A stretch of 64,000 nt of DNA from Lachnospiraceae bacterium (GTDB lineage Bacteria > Bacillota > Clostridia > Lachnospirales > Lachnospiraceae), in contig JAAWEL010000065.1 in assembly GCA_022794255.1 (NCBI GenBank), forward strand, positions 1-64,000, read 5' to 3'. The position numbers and the translations under genes are program-made. Under the pieces are notes generated by a model. That model made no database searches and had not been told where the DNA came from. It saw only the letters and a list, made by a program, of their open reading frames with translations. Every line of letters starts with the position of its first letter. The stretch's first letter is position 1. This document shows positions 15,645-25,200 of the stretch, in pieces.

Positions 15645-18119
15645 TTATTGTTTTGATACACTTTTTCTGGTTCGGGCGGAAGCTTTTGCTTGTTGGGCTT
15701 TAGTCGTTCCGGGTTTTTTGGCTTCTGGTTTGTTCTTTTCTGTTTTAGGATTTTTAGATGTGTTGCTTTGTGTTTTGGCTTTTTCTGCTATGATCTTTTC
15801 TGCTGAGGTTTTCTTCTCTTTTGCAGCTTCATTTTTAGTCGCAGCTTTTTTCTCAGCAGCCTTTTCCACCTTCTTTGGAGCCGGGGCGGGGGTGCAGGAG
15901 AAAACCAAAGTACACATAGGCGGAAGGTCGATCAACAGGGAATTTTCCCGGTCATCCCACTCTTCCTGTTTGCTGGTCTTGACCCGGGGATTTCCCTTTC
16001 CGCTGCCTCCATAGATCTCAGCATCGCTGTTGAGAATCTCCTTGAACTTTCCATAGAACGGTACGCCGATCTGGAATTTTTCATGTTCCACAGGAGCGAA
16101 ATTACAGATAAAGAGCAGAGTTTCCTCTGGCTTTTCGGTCTTGCGCAGGAAGGAGACAATATTGTCTGCACTTTTAGAGCAGTTGATCCACTCAAAGCCA
16201 TCTGGGTGGAAATCTTTCTGGCACAAAGCCGGCTGGGTCTGATACAGATGGTTCAATGCTTTTACATATTCCTGGGTATTCTTATGCACCGGGTATTCCA
16301 GCACGTTCCAGGGCAGCTCTTCGTTCTCGTTCCACTCGGAAACCTGTGCGAACTCCTGCCCCATGAACATCAGCTTCTTGCCGGGATGGCCGTACATAAA
16401 ACCGTAAGCAGCGCGAAGGTTGTTGGCTTTGGCTTCATAGGTCTCACCAGGCATCTTGCACAGCATGGAATATTTGCCATGTACTACCTCATCATGGGAG
16501 AATACTAACACAAAATCTTCACTGTAAGCGTACAACATACTGAAGGTTAGCTCTCCGTAATGATGATTCCGGAAATATGGGTCGCAGGACATATAGCCAA
16601 TGAAGTCATTCATCCAGCCCATATTCCATTTATAGTCAAATCCAAGGCCATTGTCCTTCACATCGCCAGTGATCTGAGGCCAGGCTGTAGACTCCTCTGC
16701 AATTAACAGGGCGCCGTTTTTGCGGCCTTTAAAAACAGAATTTAAATGTTTCAGAAATTCTACGGCTTCCAGATTCTCATGACCGCCATAGATATTGGCT
16801 ACCCACTCTCCGTCATTTTTACCGTAGTCTAAATAGAGCATAGATGCGACAGCATCCATCCGGATTCCGTCTGCATGGTACTGCTCAGCCCAGAATAAAG
16901 CATTGGCAATAAGGAAGTTCTTCACCTGAGGACGTCCGTAATTGTAGATCAGAGTGCCCCAGTGGGGGTGAGAGCCCTGGCGCGGATCCTGATGCTCATA
17001 TACACAGCTTCCGTCAAAGCATGCCAGACCGTGGGCATCCCTTGGGAAATGGGCCGGAACCCAGTCTAAAATCACACCGATTCCTTTCTCATGAAGGTAG
17101 TTCATAAAAAACATGAAGTCATCAGGGGTTCCGTACCGGCTGGTGGGAGCATAGTATCCTGTAACCTGATAGCCCCAGGAAGCGTCCAGCGGGTGTTCCA
17201 TTACAGGCATCAGCTCCACATGAGTATATCCCATCTCTTTTACATAATCCGCCAATCGCGGTGCAATTTCACGATAATTGTAAAACTCCGATCCAATGAC
17301 CTCGTTTCCATTTTGATCTACAGAAATCGGCTTGCGGATCCAGGAGCCTAAGTGCATCTCATAAATAGAAACAGGCTTTGTTTTAGAATCATTTTTCCTT
17401 CTTTCATTCATCCATTGGTCATCCGTCCACTTAAAACTTTCAATATCCCACACCACAGATGCTGTATTGGGACGCAGCTCTGCATAGTTCCCATAGGGAT
17501 CGGATTTTAACATGGGTTCACCTTTGCGGTTTTTGATCTCATATTTGTAAATGGTTCCCACATCCAGCCCTGGAATAAACAGCTCATAAACGCCAAAGTC
17601 ACCAAGAAGCTTCATCTGGTGGCGCCGTCCATCCCATTGGTTGAACTCACCTACCACGCTTACCCGCATGGCGCATGGCGCCCACACAGTGAAGAGAACC
17701 CCCTTTACTCCTTTGATCTCCATGGGATGGGCCCCCATCTTTTTGTAGACATCATAATATATGCCTGCATCGAATTTCTTCAGCTCCGCCTCGTTAAACT
17801 GGGTTCCAAATGCATAGGGGTCCTGAATCTCTTGTTGGCTGCCATTGTCATAGGTTACCAGCAAGGTATAGTCAGCAATACTTTTGCGAGGCACAAGCAC
17901 AGCAAAAAAACCATCTTCATCTTGCATCTCCATGGGATATTTTTTCCCGGTGCTGCTTAAATTTACAGTCATCTCTTTTGCTGTGGGAATAAAGGCTTGA
18001 ATCAACAGCCCTGCCTCTGTCATATGTGGTCCCAGCAGATTCTGTGGCCTGGCGGCCTCCGAATATACCAGCTCCTCAATTGCCGCCCAATCCATTAAAT
18101 CGTATAATACTTTGTCCAT
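15645..18119 (-). CDS. glgB: 1,4-alpha-glucan branching enzyme with lysine/alanine-rich tail
   Basis: GH13 enzyme that makes the alpha-1,6 branches in glycogen. After an N-terminal carbohydrate-binding-like region (about 1-135) come the second beta-sandwich and the catalytic barrel, with GIRMDAVASM (Asp nucleophile), LLIAEESTAWP (acid/base Glu) and FSHDEVVHGK (transition-state Asp). The product is 824 residues. The enzyme proper ends near residue 740, and the last 80 or so residues are almost only Lys, Ala, Glu, Thr and Ser, similar in composition to histone H1 tails. I have not seen that tail in standard GlgB. An own promoter lies upstream. glgC and glgD are 28 kb away. Confidence 0.93.
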   Translation of the reverse strand: MDKVLYDLMDWAAIEELVYSEAARPQNLLGPHMTEAGLLIQAFIPTAKEMTVNLSSTGKKYPMEMQDEDGFFAVLVPRKSIADYTLLVTYDNGSQQEIQDPYAFGTQFNEAELKKFDAGIYYDVYKKMGAHPMEIKGVKGVLFTVWAPCAMRVSVVGEFNQWDGRRHQMKLLGDFGVYELFIPGLDVGTIYKYEIKNRKGEPMLKSDPYGNYAELRPNTASVVWDIESFKWTDDQWMNERRKNDSKTKPVSIYEMHLGSWIRKPISVDQNGNEVIGSEFYNYREIAPRLADYVKEMGYTHVELMPVMEHPLDASWGYQVTGYYAPTSRYGTPDDFMFFMNYLHEKGIGVILDWVPAHFPRDAHGLACFDGSCVYEHQDPRQGSHPHWGTLIYNYGRPQVKNFLIANALFWAEQYHADGIRMDAVASMLYLDYGKNDGEWVANIYGGHENLEAVEFLKHLNSVFKGRKNGALLIAEESTAWPQITGDVKDNGLGFDYKWNMGWMNDFIGYMSCDPYFRNHHYGELTFSMLYAYSEDFVLVFSHDEVVHGKYSMLCKMPGETYEAKANNLRAAYGFMYGHPGKKLMFMGQEFAQVSEWNENEELPWNVLEYPVHKNTQEYVKALNHLYQTQPALCQKDFHPDGFEWINCSKSADNIVSFLRKTEKPEETLLFICNFAPVEHEKFQIGVPFYGKFKEILNSDAEIYGGSGKGNPRVKTSKQEEWDDRENSLLIDLPPMCTLVFSCTPAPAPKKVEKAAEKKAATKNEAAKEKKTSAEKIIAEKAKTQSNTSKNPKTEKNKPEAKKPGTTKAQQAKASARTRKSVSKQ

Positions 18120-18190
18120 AAGGAACCCCCTTTACTGCCGAATGGTAATTTAGTTACACATTACACGCTGCACTCTTATTTCTGACTATT

Positions 18191-18219
18191 ATTATAACGG
18201 ATTTTTAACAACCTGGCAA
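18191..18219 (-). promoter_or_regulatory. Sigma-A promoter of glgB
   Basis: On the minus strand TTGCCA (18214-18219) is followed after 17 bases by a perfect TATAAT (18191-18196), about 70 bases before the glgB start. It lies directly after the stop of the HD gene. Confidence 0.65.
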
Positions 18220-18225
18220 TGATTA

Positions 18226-18819
18226 TTAGCAGTTGTTTTGGAATTCCATTTCCTTGTTGATAGTGTCCTCACAACAGCTCATTGCCTCAAGTGTTTTGGA
18301 GAACAGCTCATCCAGTTCCCACCCCAGCAGTTCAGCCCCCTGGCGAATGATATCCCGGGAACAGCCGGCGGCAAATCGTTTGTCTTTAAATTTTTTCTTC
18401 AGGCTGGATACCTCCATGTCCTGACAGCTTTTTGACGGGCGCATTTTTGCTGCAGCACCGATCAGCCCGGTCAGCTCATCGGACGCAAACAGAACTTTTT
18501 CCATCATATGTTCCGGTTCTATGTCACAGCAGATGCCATAGCCGTGGGAACAGATGGAATGAATCATATCCTCTCCCACGCCTCCGGCAGTCAGAAGCTC
18601 AGGTGCCTTTACACAGTGCTGGTCAGGATACTGTTCAAAGTCTATATCATGAAGAAGGCCGGTGATTCCCCAATAGTCCTCTTCTTCTCCATAACCCAGT
18701 TCCCTGGCATACCATCTCATGACTGCTTCCACCGTCAGAGCATGAAAAATGTGGAAGGATTCCTGATTGTACTGTTTTAACAATTTTAATGCATCTTCTC
18801 TTGTAATCTGGGTTTTCAT
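18226..18819 (-). CDS. HD-domain hydrolase
   Basis: A 197-residue HD-superfamily protein with GLLHDIDFEQYPDQH (about 51-65) and further histidines (HSICSHGYG about 84-92), consistent with a metal-dependent phosphohydrolase. Proteins of this size and type are common in Clostridia and usually act on nucleotides, but the substrate here is not known. AAGGAG stands before the start. It is separated from clpB by a hairpin at 18868-18909 and from glgB by a promoter, so it is probably expressed alone. Confidence 0.75.
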   Translation of the reverse strand: MKTQITREDALKLLKQYNQESFHIFHALTVEAVMRWYARELGYGEEEDYWGITGLLHDIDFEQYPDQHCVKAPELLTAGGVGEDMIHSICSHGYGICCDIEPEHMMEKVLFASDELTGLIGAAAKMRPSKSCQDMEVSSLKKKFKDKRFAAGCSRDIIRQGAELLGWELDELFSKTLEAMSCCEDTINKEMEFQNNC

Positions 18820-18867
18820 GTAAAATTCTCCTTATCTGTTTGATTGTGTGGGACGATTAACTGCAAA

Positions 18868-18909
18868 GTGGCTCCGACTCCCAGTGTAAAACCGGAGAAT
18901 CGGAGCCAC
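18868..18909 (-). terminator. Hairpin after clpB
   Basis: GTGGCTCCGA (18868-18877) pairs perfectly with TCGGAGCCAC (18900-18909). On the minus strand only a short TTT follows, so termination may be partial. Confidence 0.5.
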
Positions 18910-18973
18910 AGCATTTATTGTATAACATTTTTTTCCGTTTGTTAATATTTCCCAGGTAAAATATCTCTGACAT

Positions 18974-21565
18974 TTATTCTGGGAACCCGATCAACCTGTT
19001 ACCATCCTGGTCTACATCTACCACAATCGTCTGACCTTGATGGATATCTCCCTTAAGTATGATCCGAGCAGCCAGAGTTTCTACGTTTTTTTGCAGATAT
19101 CTCCGCAGAGGCCGAGCGCCGTAGGCCGGGTCATAGCCGTGATCGGTAATATAATCCTTGGCCTCTTGTGTTAGCTGGATCTGGAGCTCCTTATCTGCCA
19201 GGCGTTTGTTCACATCCGCCACCATCAGATCAACAATATGGCTGATATTATCCTTGGTCAAAGGTTTAAACAGGATTGTCTCGTCCAGACGGTTTAAAAA
19301 TTCCGGCCGGAAGTGATTTCTTAAATCCCCCAAAACCATCTGCTCTGCATCCGGCCGGACTGAGCCGTTGTCATCAATCCCGTCTAACAGATATTGGGAT
19401 CCAATGTTGGAGGTCATAATCAGAATCGTGTTCTTAAAGTCAACCGTTTTTCCTGTGGAATCGGTGATTCGTCCGTCATCTAACACCTGCAAAAGCACAT
19501 TGAACACATCCGGATGAGCCTTTTCCACCTCGTCAAACAGCACAACAGAATAGGGCTTGCGCCGGACGGCTTCTGTCAGCTGACCGCCCTCGTCATATCC
19601 CACATATCCTGGAGGTGCTCCGATGAGCCGTGCAACAGAATGCTTTTCCATATATTCGCTCATGTCAATCCGCACCATATTGTTCTCATCATCAAACAGT
19701 GCTTCAGCCAGTGCCTTTGCCAACTCTGTTTTACCCACACCGGTGGGGCCGAGAAACAAAAAGGAGCCAATAGGCTTTGTAGGGTCCTTGATCCCTGCCT
19801 TGGAGCGGAGGATTGCCTCTGTCACCTTTTCCACTCCTTCATCCTGGCCAATAACGCGCTGGTGGAGCACCTGATCCAGATGAAGAATTTTACTGCGCTC
19901 GCTTTCATTGAGCTTGCTGACCGGAATCCCTGTCCACCGGGAGATGACTCGGGCAATCTCCTCATCGCTGACGCTTTCCCGAACCAGGCTTAAGTCCTGA
20001 TGCTTTACCCGTTCCTCCTCGGCAGCCAGATCCTTTTGAAGCTGGGGAAGCCTTCCATACTGCAGCTCTGCTGCCCGGTTCAGATCATATTGCTGTTGAG
20101 CCTGAGCGATCTCCCGCCCTACCTGTTCGATTTCCTCCCGCAAGGCGGACAGCTTATCCACCGATGCTTTTTCATTCTCCCACTGAGCCTTGCGGCTGGC
20201 AAATTCATCATGAAGCTCAGCCAGATTCCGCTGCAGATCCTCTAGCCGTTCCTTGCTTAGATGGTCCGTCTCCTTTTTTAAAGCCGTCTCTTCAATCTCT
20301 ATCTGCATGATCTTCCGGGACAGCTCATCCAGCTCCGAGGGCATGGAGTCCAGCTCGGTTTTAATGAGCGCACAGGCCTCATCCACAAGATCAATGGCTT
20401 TATCCGGGAGAAACCGGTCTGTGATATAGCGGTCGGAGAGCACAGCAGCAGCCACCAGGGCAGAGTCTGTGATCTTCACCCCATGAAACACTTCATATCG
20501 ATCTTTAATACCACGTAGGATGGAAATGGTATCCTCCACCGTAGGCTGATCCACCAGAACAGGCTGAAAACGCCGCTCTAACGCCGCATCCTTTTCAATA
20601 TATTTCCGGTATTCATCCAGAGTGGTGGCTCCGATACAGTGAAGCTCTCCCCTGGCCAGCATAGGCTTTAACAGATTACCTGCATCCATAGACCCTTCTG
20701 TCTTACCAGCTCCCACTATGGTGTGAAGCTCATCAATAAACAGAATAATCTGTCCATCGCTTTTCTTTACCTCCTCAAGGACAGCCTTCAGCCGCTCCTC
20801 GAACTCACCCCGGTACTTGGCTCCGGCCACCAGGGCGCCCATATCCAGAGCAAAAAGCTTTCTTTCTTTTAAACCTTCCGGCACATCCCCCCGCACAATA
20901 CGCTGAGCCAGCCCTTCCACTACGGCAGTTTTACCTACGCCAGGTTCACCGATCAGAACGGGATTGTTTTTGGTTTTTCTGGATAAAATCTGGATCACGT
21001 TCCGGATTTCTCCATCTCTGCCGATCACCGGGTCCAGCTTTTGATCCCTGGCCCGCTCGACCAGATCATAACCGTACTTTTCCAAAGTATCATAGGTGGC
21101 CTCCGGGTTGTCGCTTACCACCCGCTGGTTCCCTCTCACCGTGGAAAGAGCCTGAAGAAAGCTGTCCCTGTTTAAGCCATTCCGGCGGAAAAGCTCCTTC
21201 ATGGTGTGATCTGCATGTTTGATCATGGACAGAAAAATATGCTCTACAGACACATACTCATCCCCCATAGCCCGGGACTCATCCTCCGCATGGATCAGGA
21301 CCTTATTTAGATCCCCGCTGATATAGACCTGGCCGCTGCCGCTGACCTTAGGAAGGCCTGCTAAAGCCTGCTCAGCTTCATTGAGAATCAATTCTCTGCC
21401 AATGTCCATCTTGGTCAGAAGTTTCAGAATAAGACTGTCCTCCAACGTCAGCAGGCTAAAGAATAAATGTTCCTGTTCAATTTGCTGATTTCCATATTCA
21501 TAGGCCAGCTTTTCACAGCCTTGAACTGCCTCCATAGATTTTTGTGTAAATTTGTTTATATTCAT
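18974..21565 (-). CDS. clpB: ClpB disaggregase
   Basis: Hsp100 ATPase of 863 residues that works with DnaK to pull proteins out of aggregates. The double Clp N-domain (about 1-145) is followed by AAA domain 1 (GEPGVGKTA about 207), a middle coiled-coil domain (about 400-530) and AAA domain 2 (GPTGVGKTE about 605). Length matches the family (about 860). AGGGAGGAG precedes the ATG. A near-perfect CIRCE operator overlapping a strong promoter upstream shows HrcA-type heat-shock control. Confidence 0.96.
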   Translation of the reverse strand: MNINKFTQKSMEAVQGCEKLAYEYGNQQIEQEHLFFSLLTLEDSLILKLLTKMDIGRELILNEAEQALAGLPKVSGSGQVYISGDLNKVLIHAEDESRAMGDEYVSVEHIFLSMIKHADHTMKELFRRNGLNRDSFLQALSTVRGNQRVVSDNPEATYDTLEKYGYDLVERARDQKLDPVIGRDGEIRNVIQILSRKTKNNPVLIGEPGVGKTAVVEGLAQRIVRGDVPEGLKERKLFALDMGALVAGAKYRGEFEERLKAVLEEVKKSDGQIILFIDELHTIVGAGKTEGSMDAGNLLKPMLARGELHCIGATTLDEYRKYIEKDAALERRFQPVLVDQPTVEDTISILRGIKDRYEVFHGVKITDSALVAAAVLSDRYITDRFLPDKAIDLVDEACALIKTELDSMPSELDELSRKIMQIEIEETALKKETDHLSKERLEDLQRNLAELHDEFASRKAQWENEKASVDKLSALREEIEQVGREIAQAQQQYDLNRAAELQYGRLPQLQKDLAAEEERVKHQDLSLVRESVSDEEIARVISRWTGIPVSKLNESERSKILHLDQVLHQRVIGQDEGVEKVTEAILRSKAGIKDPTKPIGSFLFLGPTGVGKTELAKALAEALFDDENNMVRIDMSEYMEKHSVARLIGAPPGYVGYDEGGQLTEAVRRKPYSVVLFDEVEKAHPDVFNVLLQVLDDGRITDSTGKTVDFKNTILIMTSNIGSQYLLDGIDDNGSVRPDAEQMVLGDLRNHFRPEFLNRLDETILFKPLTKDNISHIVDLMVADVNKRLADKELQIQLTQEAKDYITDHGYDPAYGARPLRRYLQKNVETLAARIILKGDIHQGQTIVVDVDQDGNRLIGFPE

Positions 21566-21623
21566 AAATGCTCCTCCCTCCGGAATCAGCCGGAATTTTG
21601 TGACATACGTTTGTTCTATTCAG

Positions 21624-21652
21624 ACTATAACACATGTTGTTAGCACTGTCAA
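21624..21652 (-). promoter_or_regulatory. Sigma-A promoter of clpB
   Basis: On the minus strand TTGACA (21647-21652) and TATAGT (21624-21629) are separated by 17 bases. The -35 box lies inside the CIRCE operator. Confidence 0.85.
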
Positions 21653-21666
21653 CTGTTGAGTGCTAA
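21640..21666. promoter_or_regulatory. CIRCE operator (HrcA binding site)
   Basis: TTAGCACTG-9 bases-GAGTGCTAA. The CIRCE consensus is TTAGCACTC-N9-GAGTGCTAA, so one arm has a single change (C to G in the last base). It covers the -35 box of clpB. Confidence 0.9.
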
Positions 21667-21775
21667 TTTCTCTGGATTTTTTATTGCGAGACCAAAACAT
21701 GAAAACGGACAGGAACCCACAGCTAATCCAACAGAATACTATACACTATAATTCAGACGATGTGAGGGCTTTTCT

Positions 21776-22414
21776 ATGAATGATGTCTTACTTCCACAAG
21801 TTAACAACAACTGTCGGTTCTGCAGCTTTAATCAATGGATGCCTGCAGGGGTGCGAGTTTTAAATGCAGCTGTCAACTACAATCCCTTCTCTGTTAATAT
21901 TGGCGGAACAAATGTGGCGGCTAACTTAGATCAGGGAAATATCACCCGCTATGCCCAAGTAAATCAGGGGTATCAGACCGTTACTCTGACTGGTTCCAAT
22001 GGTTATATTTATCTTCAGAAGCAGGTTTATATCGGGGATGGAATGACCACCATTGCAATTATCAATGCCGCTTCTGGTTTGGATGTTATGCCGATTTCTG
22101 ATACTGCCTGTGCCACCAACAATTTCAGCACTTGTATCCGCGTGGCAAATTTAGCTTATTACAGTGGACCAGTCAATGTAAATATGGGCAACTTGATCTT
22201 CTCTTCCGTGGTTTTCCAGAACGTGACTTCCTTTAGCCGGGTTGATGCTGGCAATTACACTGTCCGTGTCAGCAGATCTCAGCGTCCTGGGAATACACTT
22301 GTATCAGTGCCTGTCAATTTAAATGCGAATCGGATCTATACACTCTATATTATGAACTGGAATGCGTCAGCAGATGCAATCCAGACATTTCTTGTAGAAG
22401 ATCGCCGTAGTTAA
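21776..22414 (+). CDS. DUF4397 domain protein
   Basis: A 212-residue protein with two similar beta-rich halves (VRVLNAAVNYNPFSVNI near residue 28, and IRVANLAYYSGPVNVNM near 123), the repeat pattern of DUF4397. It has no classic signal peptide; the start contains a CRFC pair. DUF4397 proteins of spore formers have been seen in surface layers, but a function is not established. GAGGG stands before the ATG. It is divergent from clpB and followed by asnA after 133 bases. Confidence 0.75.
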   Translation: MNDVLLPQVNNNCRFCSFNQWMPAGVRVLNAAVNYNPFSVNIGGTNVAANLDQGNITRYAQVNQGYQTVTLTGSNGYIYLQKQVYIGDGMTTIAIINAASGLDVMPISDTACATNNFSTCIRVANLAYYSGPVNVNMGNLIFSSVVFQNVTSFSRVDAGNYTVRVSRSQRPGNTLVSVPVNLNANRIYTLYIMNWNASADAIQTFLVEDRRS

Positions 22415-22547
22415 ATATTTAACAAAAACTATTTAAACGCAAGGCTCTATGAAACATTCCTGGTAAAAATACTTGTGCAATTTCAAGAATAATGATACGA
22501 TATGCGAGATAAATATTTTAAAGGAAACATTCGGGGAGGAAAAGCCA

Positions 22548-23555
22548 ATGGGACTTATTATACCAGGAGACTATGATCCACATCTGACTGTCCGGGAAAC
22601 ACAGGAGGCAATCAAATATATTCGGGATACCTTTCAGAAAGAATTTGGAAAAGAGATGCATTTGGAAAGGATATCCGCGCCTCTTTTTGTGGAAGAGAAA
22701 AGTGGTTTAAATGACAATTTAAACGGCGTGGAGCGGCCGGTAAGTTTTGATATGGCCTCTTTTCCTGGAGAGAATATTGAAGTGGTTCAGTCTCTTGCAA
22801 AGTGGAAGCGTATGGCCTTAAAACAGTACGGATTTCAGCCGGGGGAAGGGCTTTATACCAACATGAATGCCATCCGCCGGGATGAGGAGCTGGATAACCT
22901 TCATTCCTGCTATGTGGATCAGTGGGATTGGGAGAAGGTTATCACAAAGGAACAGCGGACAGAAGAGACCTTAAAAGAGACAGTCCGTACCATATTTAAG
23001 ATTATTAAGCATATGCAGCATGAAGTGTGGTATAAGTACCCGGATGCAGTCAAGCATCTGCCAAAGGATATTACTTTTGTTACCTCAGAGGAGCTGGAGG
23101 AGCGGTATCCGGATAAAACCCCAAAAGAGAGGGAAAATCTGATTACCAAGGAACACGGTTGTATATTTCTGATGAAGATCGGAGAAAAGCTGAAAAATGG
23201 TAAGCCTCATGACGGGAGAGCCCCAGACTATGATGACTGGCAGTTAAACGGAGACATATTGTTTTGGTATGATCTTCTTGACTGTGCGCTGGAGATTTCC
23301 AGCATGGGTATTCGAGTAGATGAGAAGTCTCTGGATGAGCAGCTGACTAAGGCCGGTTGTGATGATCGGAGAACTCTTCCCTATCACAAGATGCTTCTTG
23401 CAGGACAGCTCCCGTACACGATTGGCGGAGGTATTGGCCAGTCCCGGTTGTGTATGCTGCTTTTGAACCGGGCCCATGTGGGGGAGGTACAGGCAAGCTT
23501 ATGGCCGGATGGAATGCGGCAGACCTGCAGAGAGAACGGGATCCTTTTACTCTAA
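22548..23555 (+). CDS. asnA: Aspartate-ammonia ligase (asparagine synthetase A)
   Basis: Makes asparagine from aspartate, ammonia and ATP. The start at 22548 ([11 protein letters not shown]) has GGGGAGG upstream and gives 335 residues, close to the usual 330; the open frame continues 25 codons further upstream without a ribosome site. Class II aminoacyl-tRNA-synthetase-like features are visible: the [11 protein letters not shown]-like segment as [15 protein letters not shown] (about 45-59), MASFPGEN, and the C-terminal [14 protein letters not shown]. It is followed by a bidirectional terminator facing rpiB. Confidence 0.95.
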   Translation: MGLIIPGDYDPHLTVRETQEAIKYIRDTFQKEFGKEMHLERISAPLFVEEKSGLNDNLNGVERPVSFDMASFPGENIEVVQSLAKWKRMALKQYGFQPGEGLYTNMNAIRRDEELDNLHSCYVDQWDWEKVITKEQRTEETLKETVRTIFKIIKHMQHEVWYKYPDAVKHLPKDITFVTSEELEERYPDKTPKERENLITKEHGCIFLMKIGEKLKNGKPHDGRAPDYDDWQLNGDILFWYDLLDCALEISSMGIRVDEKSLDEQLTKAGCDDRRTLPYHKMLLAGQLPYTIGGGIGQSRLCMLLLNRAHVGEVQASLWPDGMRQTCRENGILLL

Positions 23556-23579
23556 ACAAGGAATATTGTAAAAGGAAAT

Positions 23580-23622
23580 AAAAAGCGCATCTCACAGCAT
23601 TAAACTGTGAAATGCGTTTTTT
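23580..23622. terminator. Bidirectional terminator between asnA and rpiB
   Basis: AAAAAGCGCAT and CTCACAG pair with CTGTGA and ATGCGTTTTTT around a short loop. T runs follow on both strands, so it can serve both convergent genes. Confidence 0.8.
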
Positions 23623-23638
23623 ACAGCAAACCAGAAAG

Positions 23639-24079
23639 CTACCTGCTTTCAATTTCCATAAGCTGTGCCACACGCCGTTCATGGCGCCCGCCCTCATAGG
23701 GATTGTCCAGCCATTCATCCACAATCATTTTGGCCATCTCCACACCAATCACCCGGGCTCCAAATGAGAGAACATTGGTATTGTTATGCATCCTGGACAG
23801 CCTGGCACTGTAAGGCTCACTGCAGGTGCAAACCCGCACTCCCCGGACCTTGCCGGCAGCAATGCCGATCCCGATGCCAGTGCCGCAGATGGCAATCCCA
23901 TAATCAACATCACCAGAGGCTACGGCTCGTCCCACCTTTTCTCCATAGACCGGATAATCGCAGCTTTCGCTGGAATTTGTTCCGAAATCAATCACCTCAT
24001 AGCCTTTGGCTTCTATATAAGTTTTTATCTCATTCTTCAGCTCTACTGCAGAATGATCATTTCCCATTGCTATCTTCAC
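23639..24079 (-). CDS. rpiB: Ribose-5-phosphate isomerase B
   Basis: Interconverts ribose-5-phosphate and ribulose-5-phosphate. The 146-residue product shows the LacAB_rpiB pattern: GNDHSAVELK near the N-terminus, GTNSSESCDYP around 33-43 and ICGTGIGIGIAAGK, which holds the catalytic Cys, around 69-82. The start is a GTG at 24079 with GAGAGGAG upstream. It is the last gene of a three-gene unit with aroC (20 bases upstream) and the propeller protein. Confidence 0.93.
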   Translation of the reverse strand: MKIAMGNDHSAVELKNEIKTYIEAKGYEVIDFGTNSSESCDYPVYGEKVGRAVASGDVDYGIAICGTGIGIGIAAGKVRGVRVCTCSEPYSARLSRMHNNTNVLSFGARVIGVEMAKMIVDEWLDNPYEGGRHERRVAQLMEIESR

Positions 24080-24099
24080 AGATGTCTCCTCTCTGCACG

Positions 24100-25179
24100 C
24101 TATATTATCCCGGCATTCCGGGCCATTAACAGATGATCTGCCACAGTCAAAGCGGCCATTGCCTCCACCACTACCACTGCCCTGGGCACCACTACCGGGT
24201 CATGGCGGCCTTTAATGGAGATCTCTACGTTTTGTCCACTGCGATTTACGGTATGCTGCGGCTGAGAGATGGATGGCGTGGGCTTAAAAGCAGCCCGAAA
24301 AAGAATGTCACTACCATCACTGATGCCTCCTAAGATTCCCCCGGAGTGGTTGGTCTGTTTCTTTACTGTCCCATCGGGAGCCATAATAAATGCGTCATTG
24401 TTTGCAGAACCCCGGCTTTTGGCAGCCGCAAAGCCGTCCCCGATCTCAAAGCCCTTGACAGCTCCGATAGACATCACTGCCTGAGCCAGACAGGCATCTA
24501 GTTTATCAAACACCGGCTCACCTAAGCCGGCAGGCACTCCCCGGATCAGACATTCCACCACACCGCCGGCAGAGTCCTGCTCTTTTATAAGCTGATCTAA
24601 GTAGGCAGTTGCCTTCTCTGCTGCTTTCTCATCTGGCATATACAAAAGATTGTCATCCCGCTTGGCAAGATCAAGGCGGATAGGATTCACCTCAATATCC
24701 CCAATACTTTTTGTATATGCATCCACCTGGATTCCATAGTGGTCTAACAGCTTTTTGGCCACGGCCCCGGCAGCCACCCGGCCAATAGTTTCCCTGGCTG
24801 ACGATCTGCCTCCGCCCCGGTAGTCCCGGAAGCCATACTTTCTGTCATAGCAGTAATCGGCGTGTCCCGGGCGGTATACATCTTTGATTGCCTGGTAGTC
24901 CCTGAGACGTTGGTCGGTATTTCTTACGATCAGAGCAATGGGTGTACCGGTGGTCTTTCCCTCAAACACTCCGGACAGCAGCTCAGCCTGGTCATTCTCC
25001 TGCCGTGAGGTGGTAAATCGGCTTTGCCCTGGTTTTCTCCGGTCTAAATACTGTTGTATATCCTCCTCACATAGAGAGAGCCCTGCAGGACATCCGTCAA
25101 TCGTAACACCAATGCCCTTTCCATGGGACTCTCCCCATGTCATAATCCGAAAAATTGTTCCGAAAACAGAACCTGCCAT
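24100..25179 (-). CDS. aroC: Chorismate synthase
   Basis: Last step of the shikimate pathway: converts EPSP to chorismate using reduced FMN. The 359-residue protein begins with the standard MAGSVFGTIFRIMTWGESHG, has RPGHADY around 103-109, and RGGGRSSARET around 122-132. All the usual signature segments are present and length is normal. AAGGAGAG precedes the ATG. No other aromatic amino-acid gene lies nearby; it is co-oriented with a lactonase-like gene 21 bases upstream and rpiB downstream. Confidence 0.96.
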   Translation of the reverse strand: MAGSVFGTIFRIMTWGESHGKGIGVTIDGCPAGLSLCEEDIQQYLDRRKPGQSRFTTSRQENDQAELLSGVFEGKTTGTPIALIVRNTDQRLRDYQAIKDVYRPGHADYCYDRKYGFRDYRGGGRSSARETIGRVAAGAVAKKLLDHYGIQVDAYTKSIGDIEVNPIRLDLAKRDDNLLYMPDEKAAEKATAYLDQLIKEQDSAGGVVECLIRGVPAGLGEPVFDKLDACLAQAVMSIGAVKGFEIGDGFAAAKSRGSANNDAFIMAPDGTVKKQTNHSGGILGGISDGSDILFRAAFKPTPSISQPQHTVNRSGQNVEISIKGRHDPVVVPRAVVVVEAMAALTVADHLLMARNAGII

Positions 25180-25200
25180 AATCTCTCCTTGAATCAGGCC

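Noticed and set aside
15631-16014. 127-codon open frame on the plus strand, rich in Phe and Ala
   Set aside because: It is the reverse reading of the lysine/alanine-rich tail of glgB.
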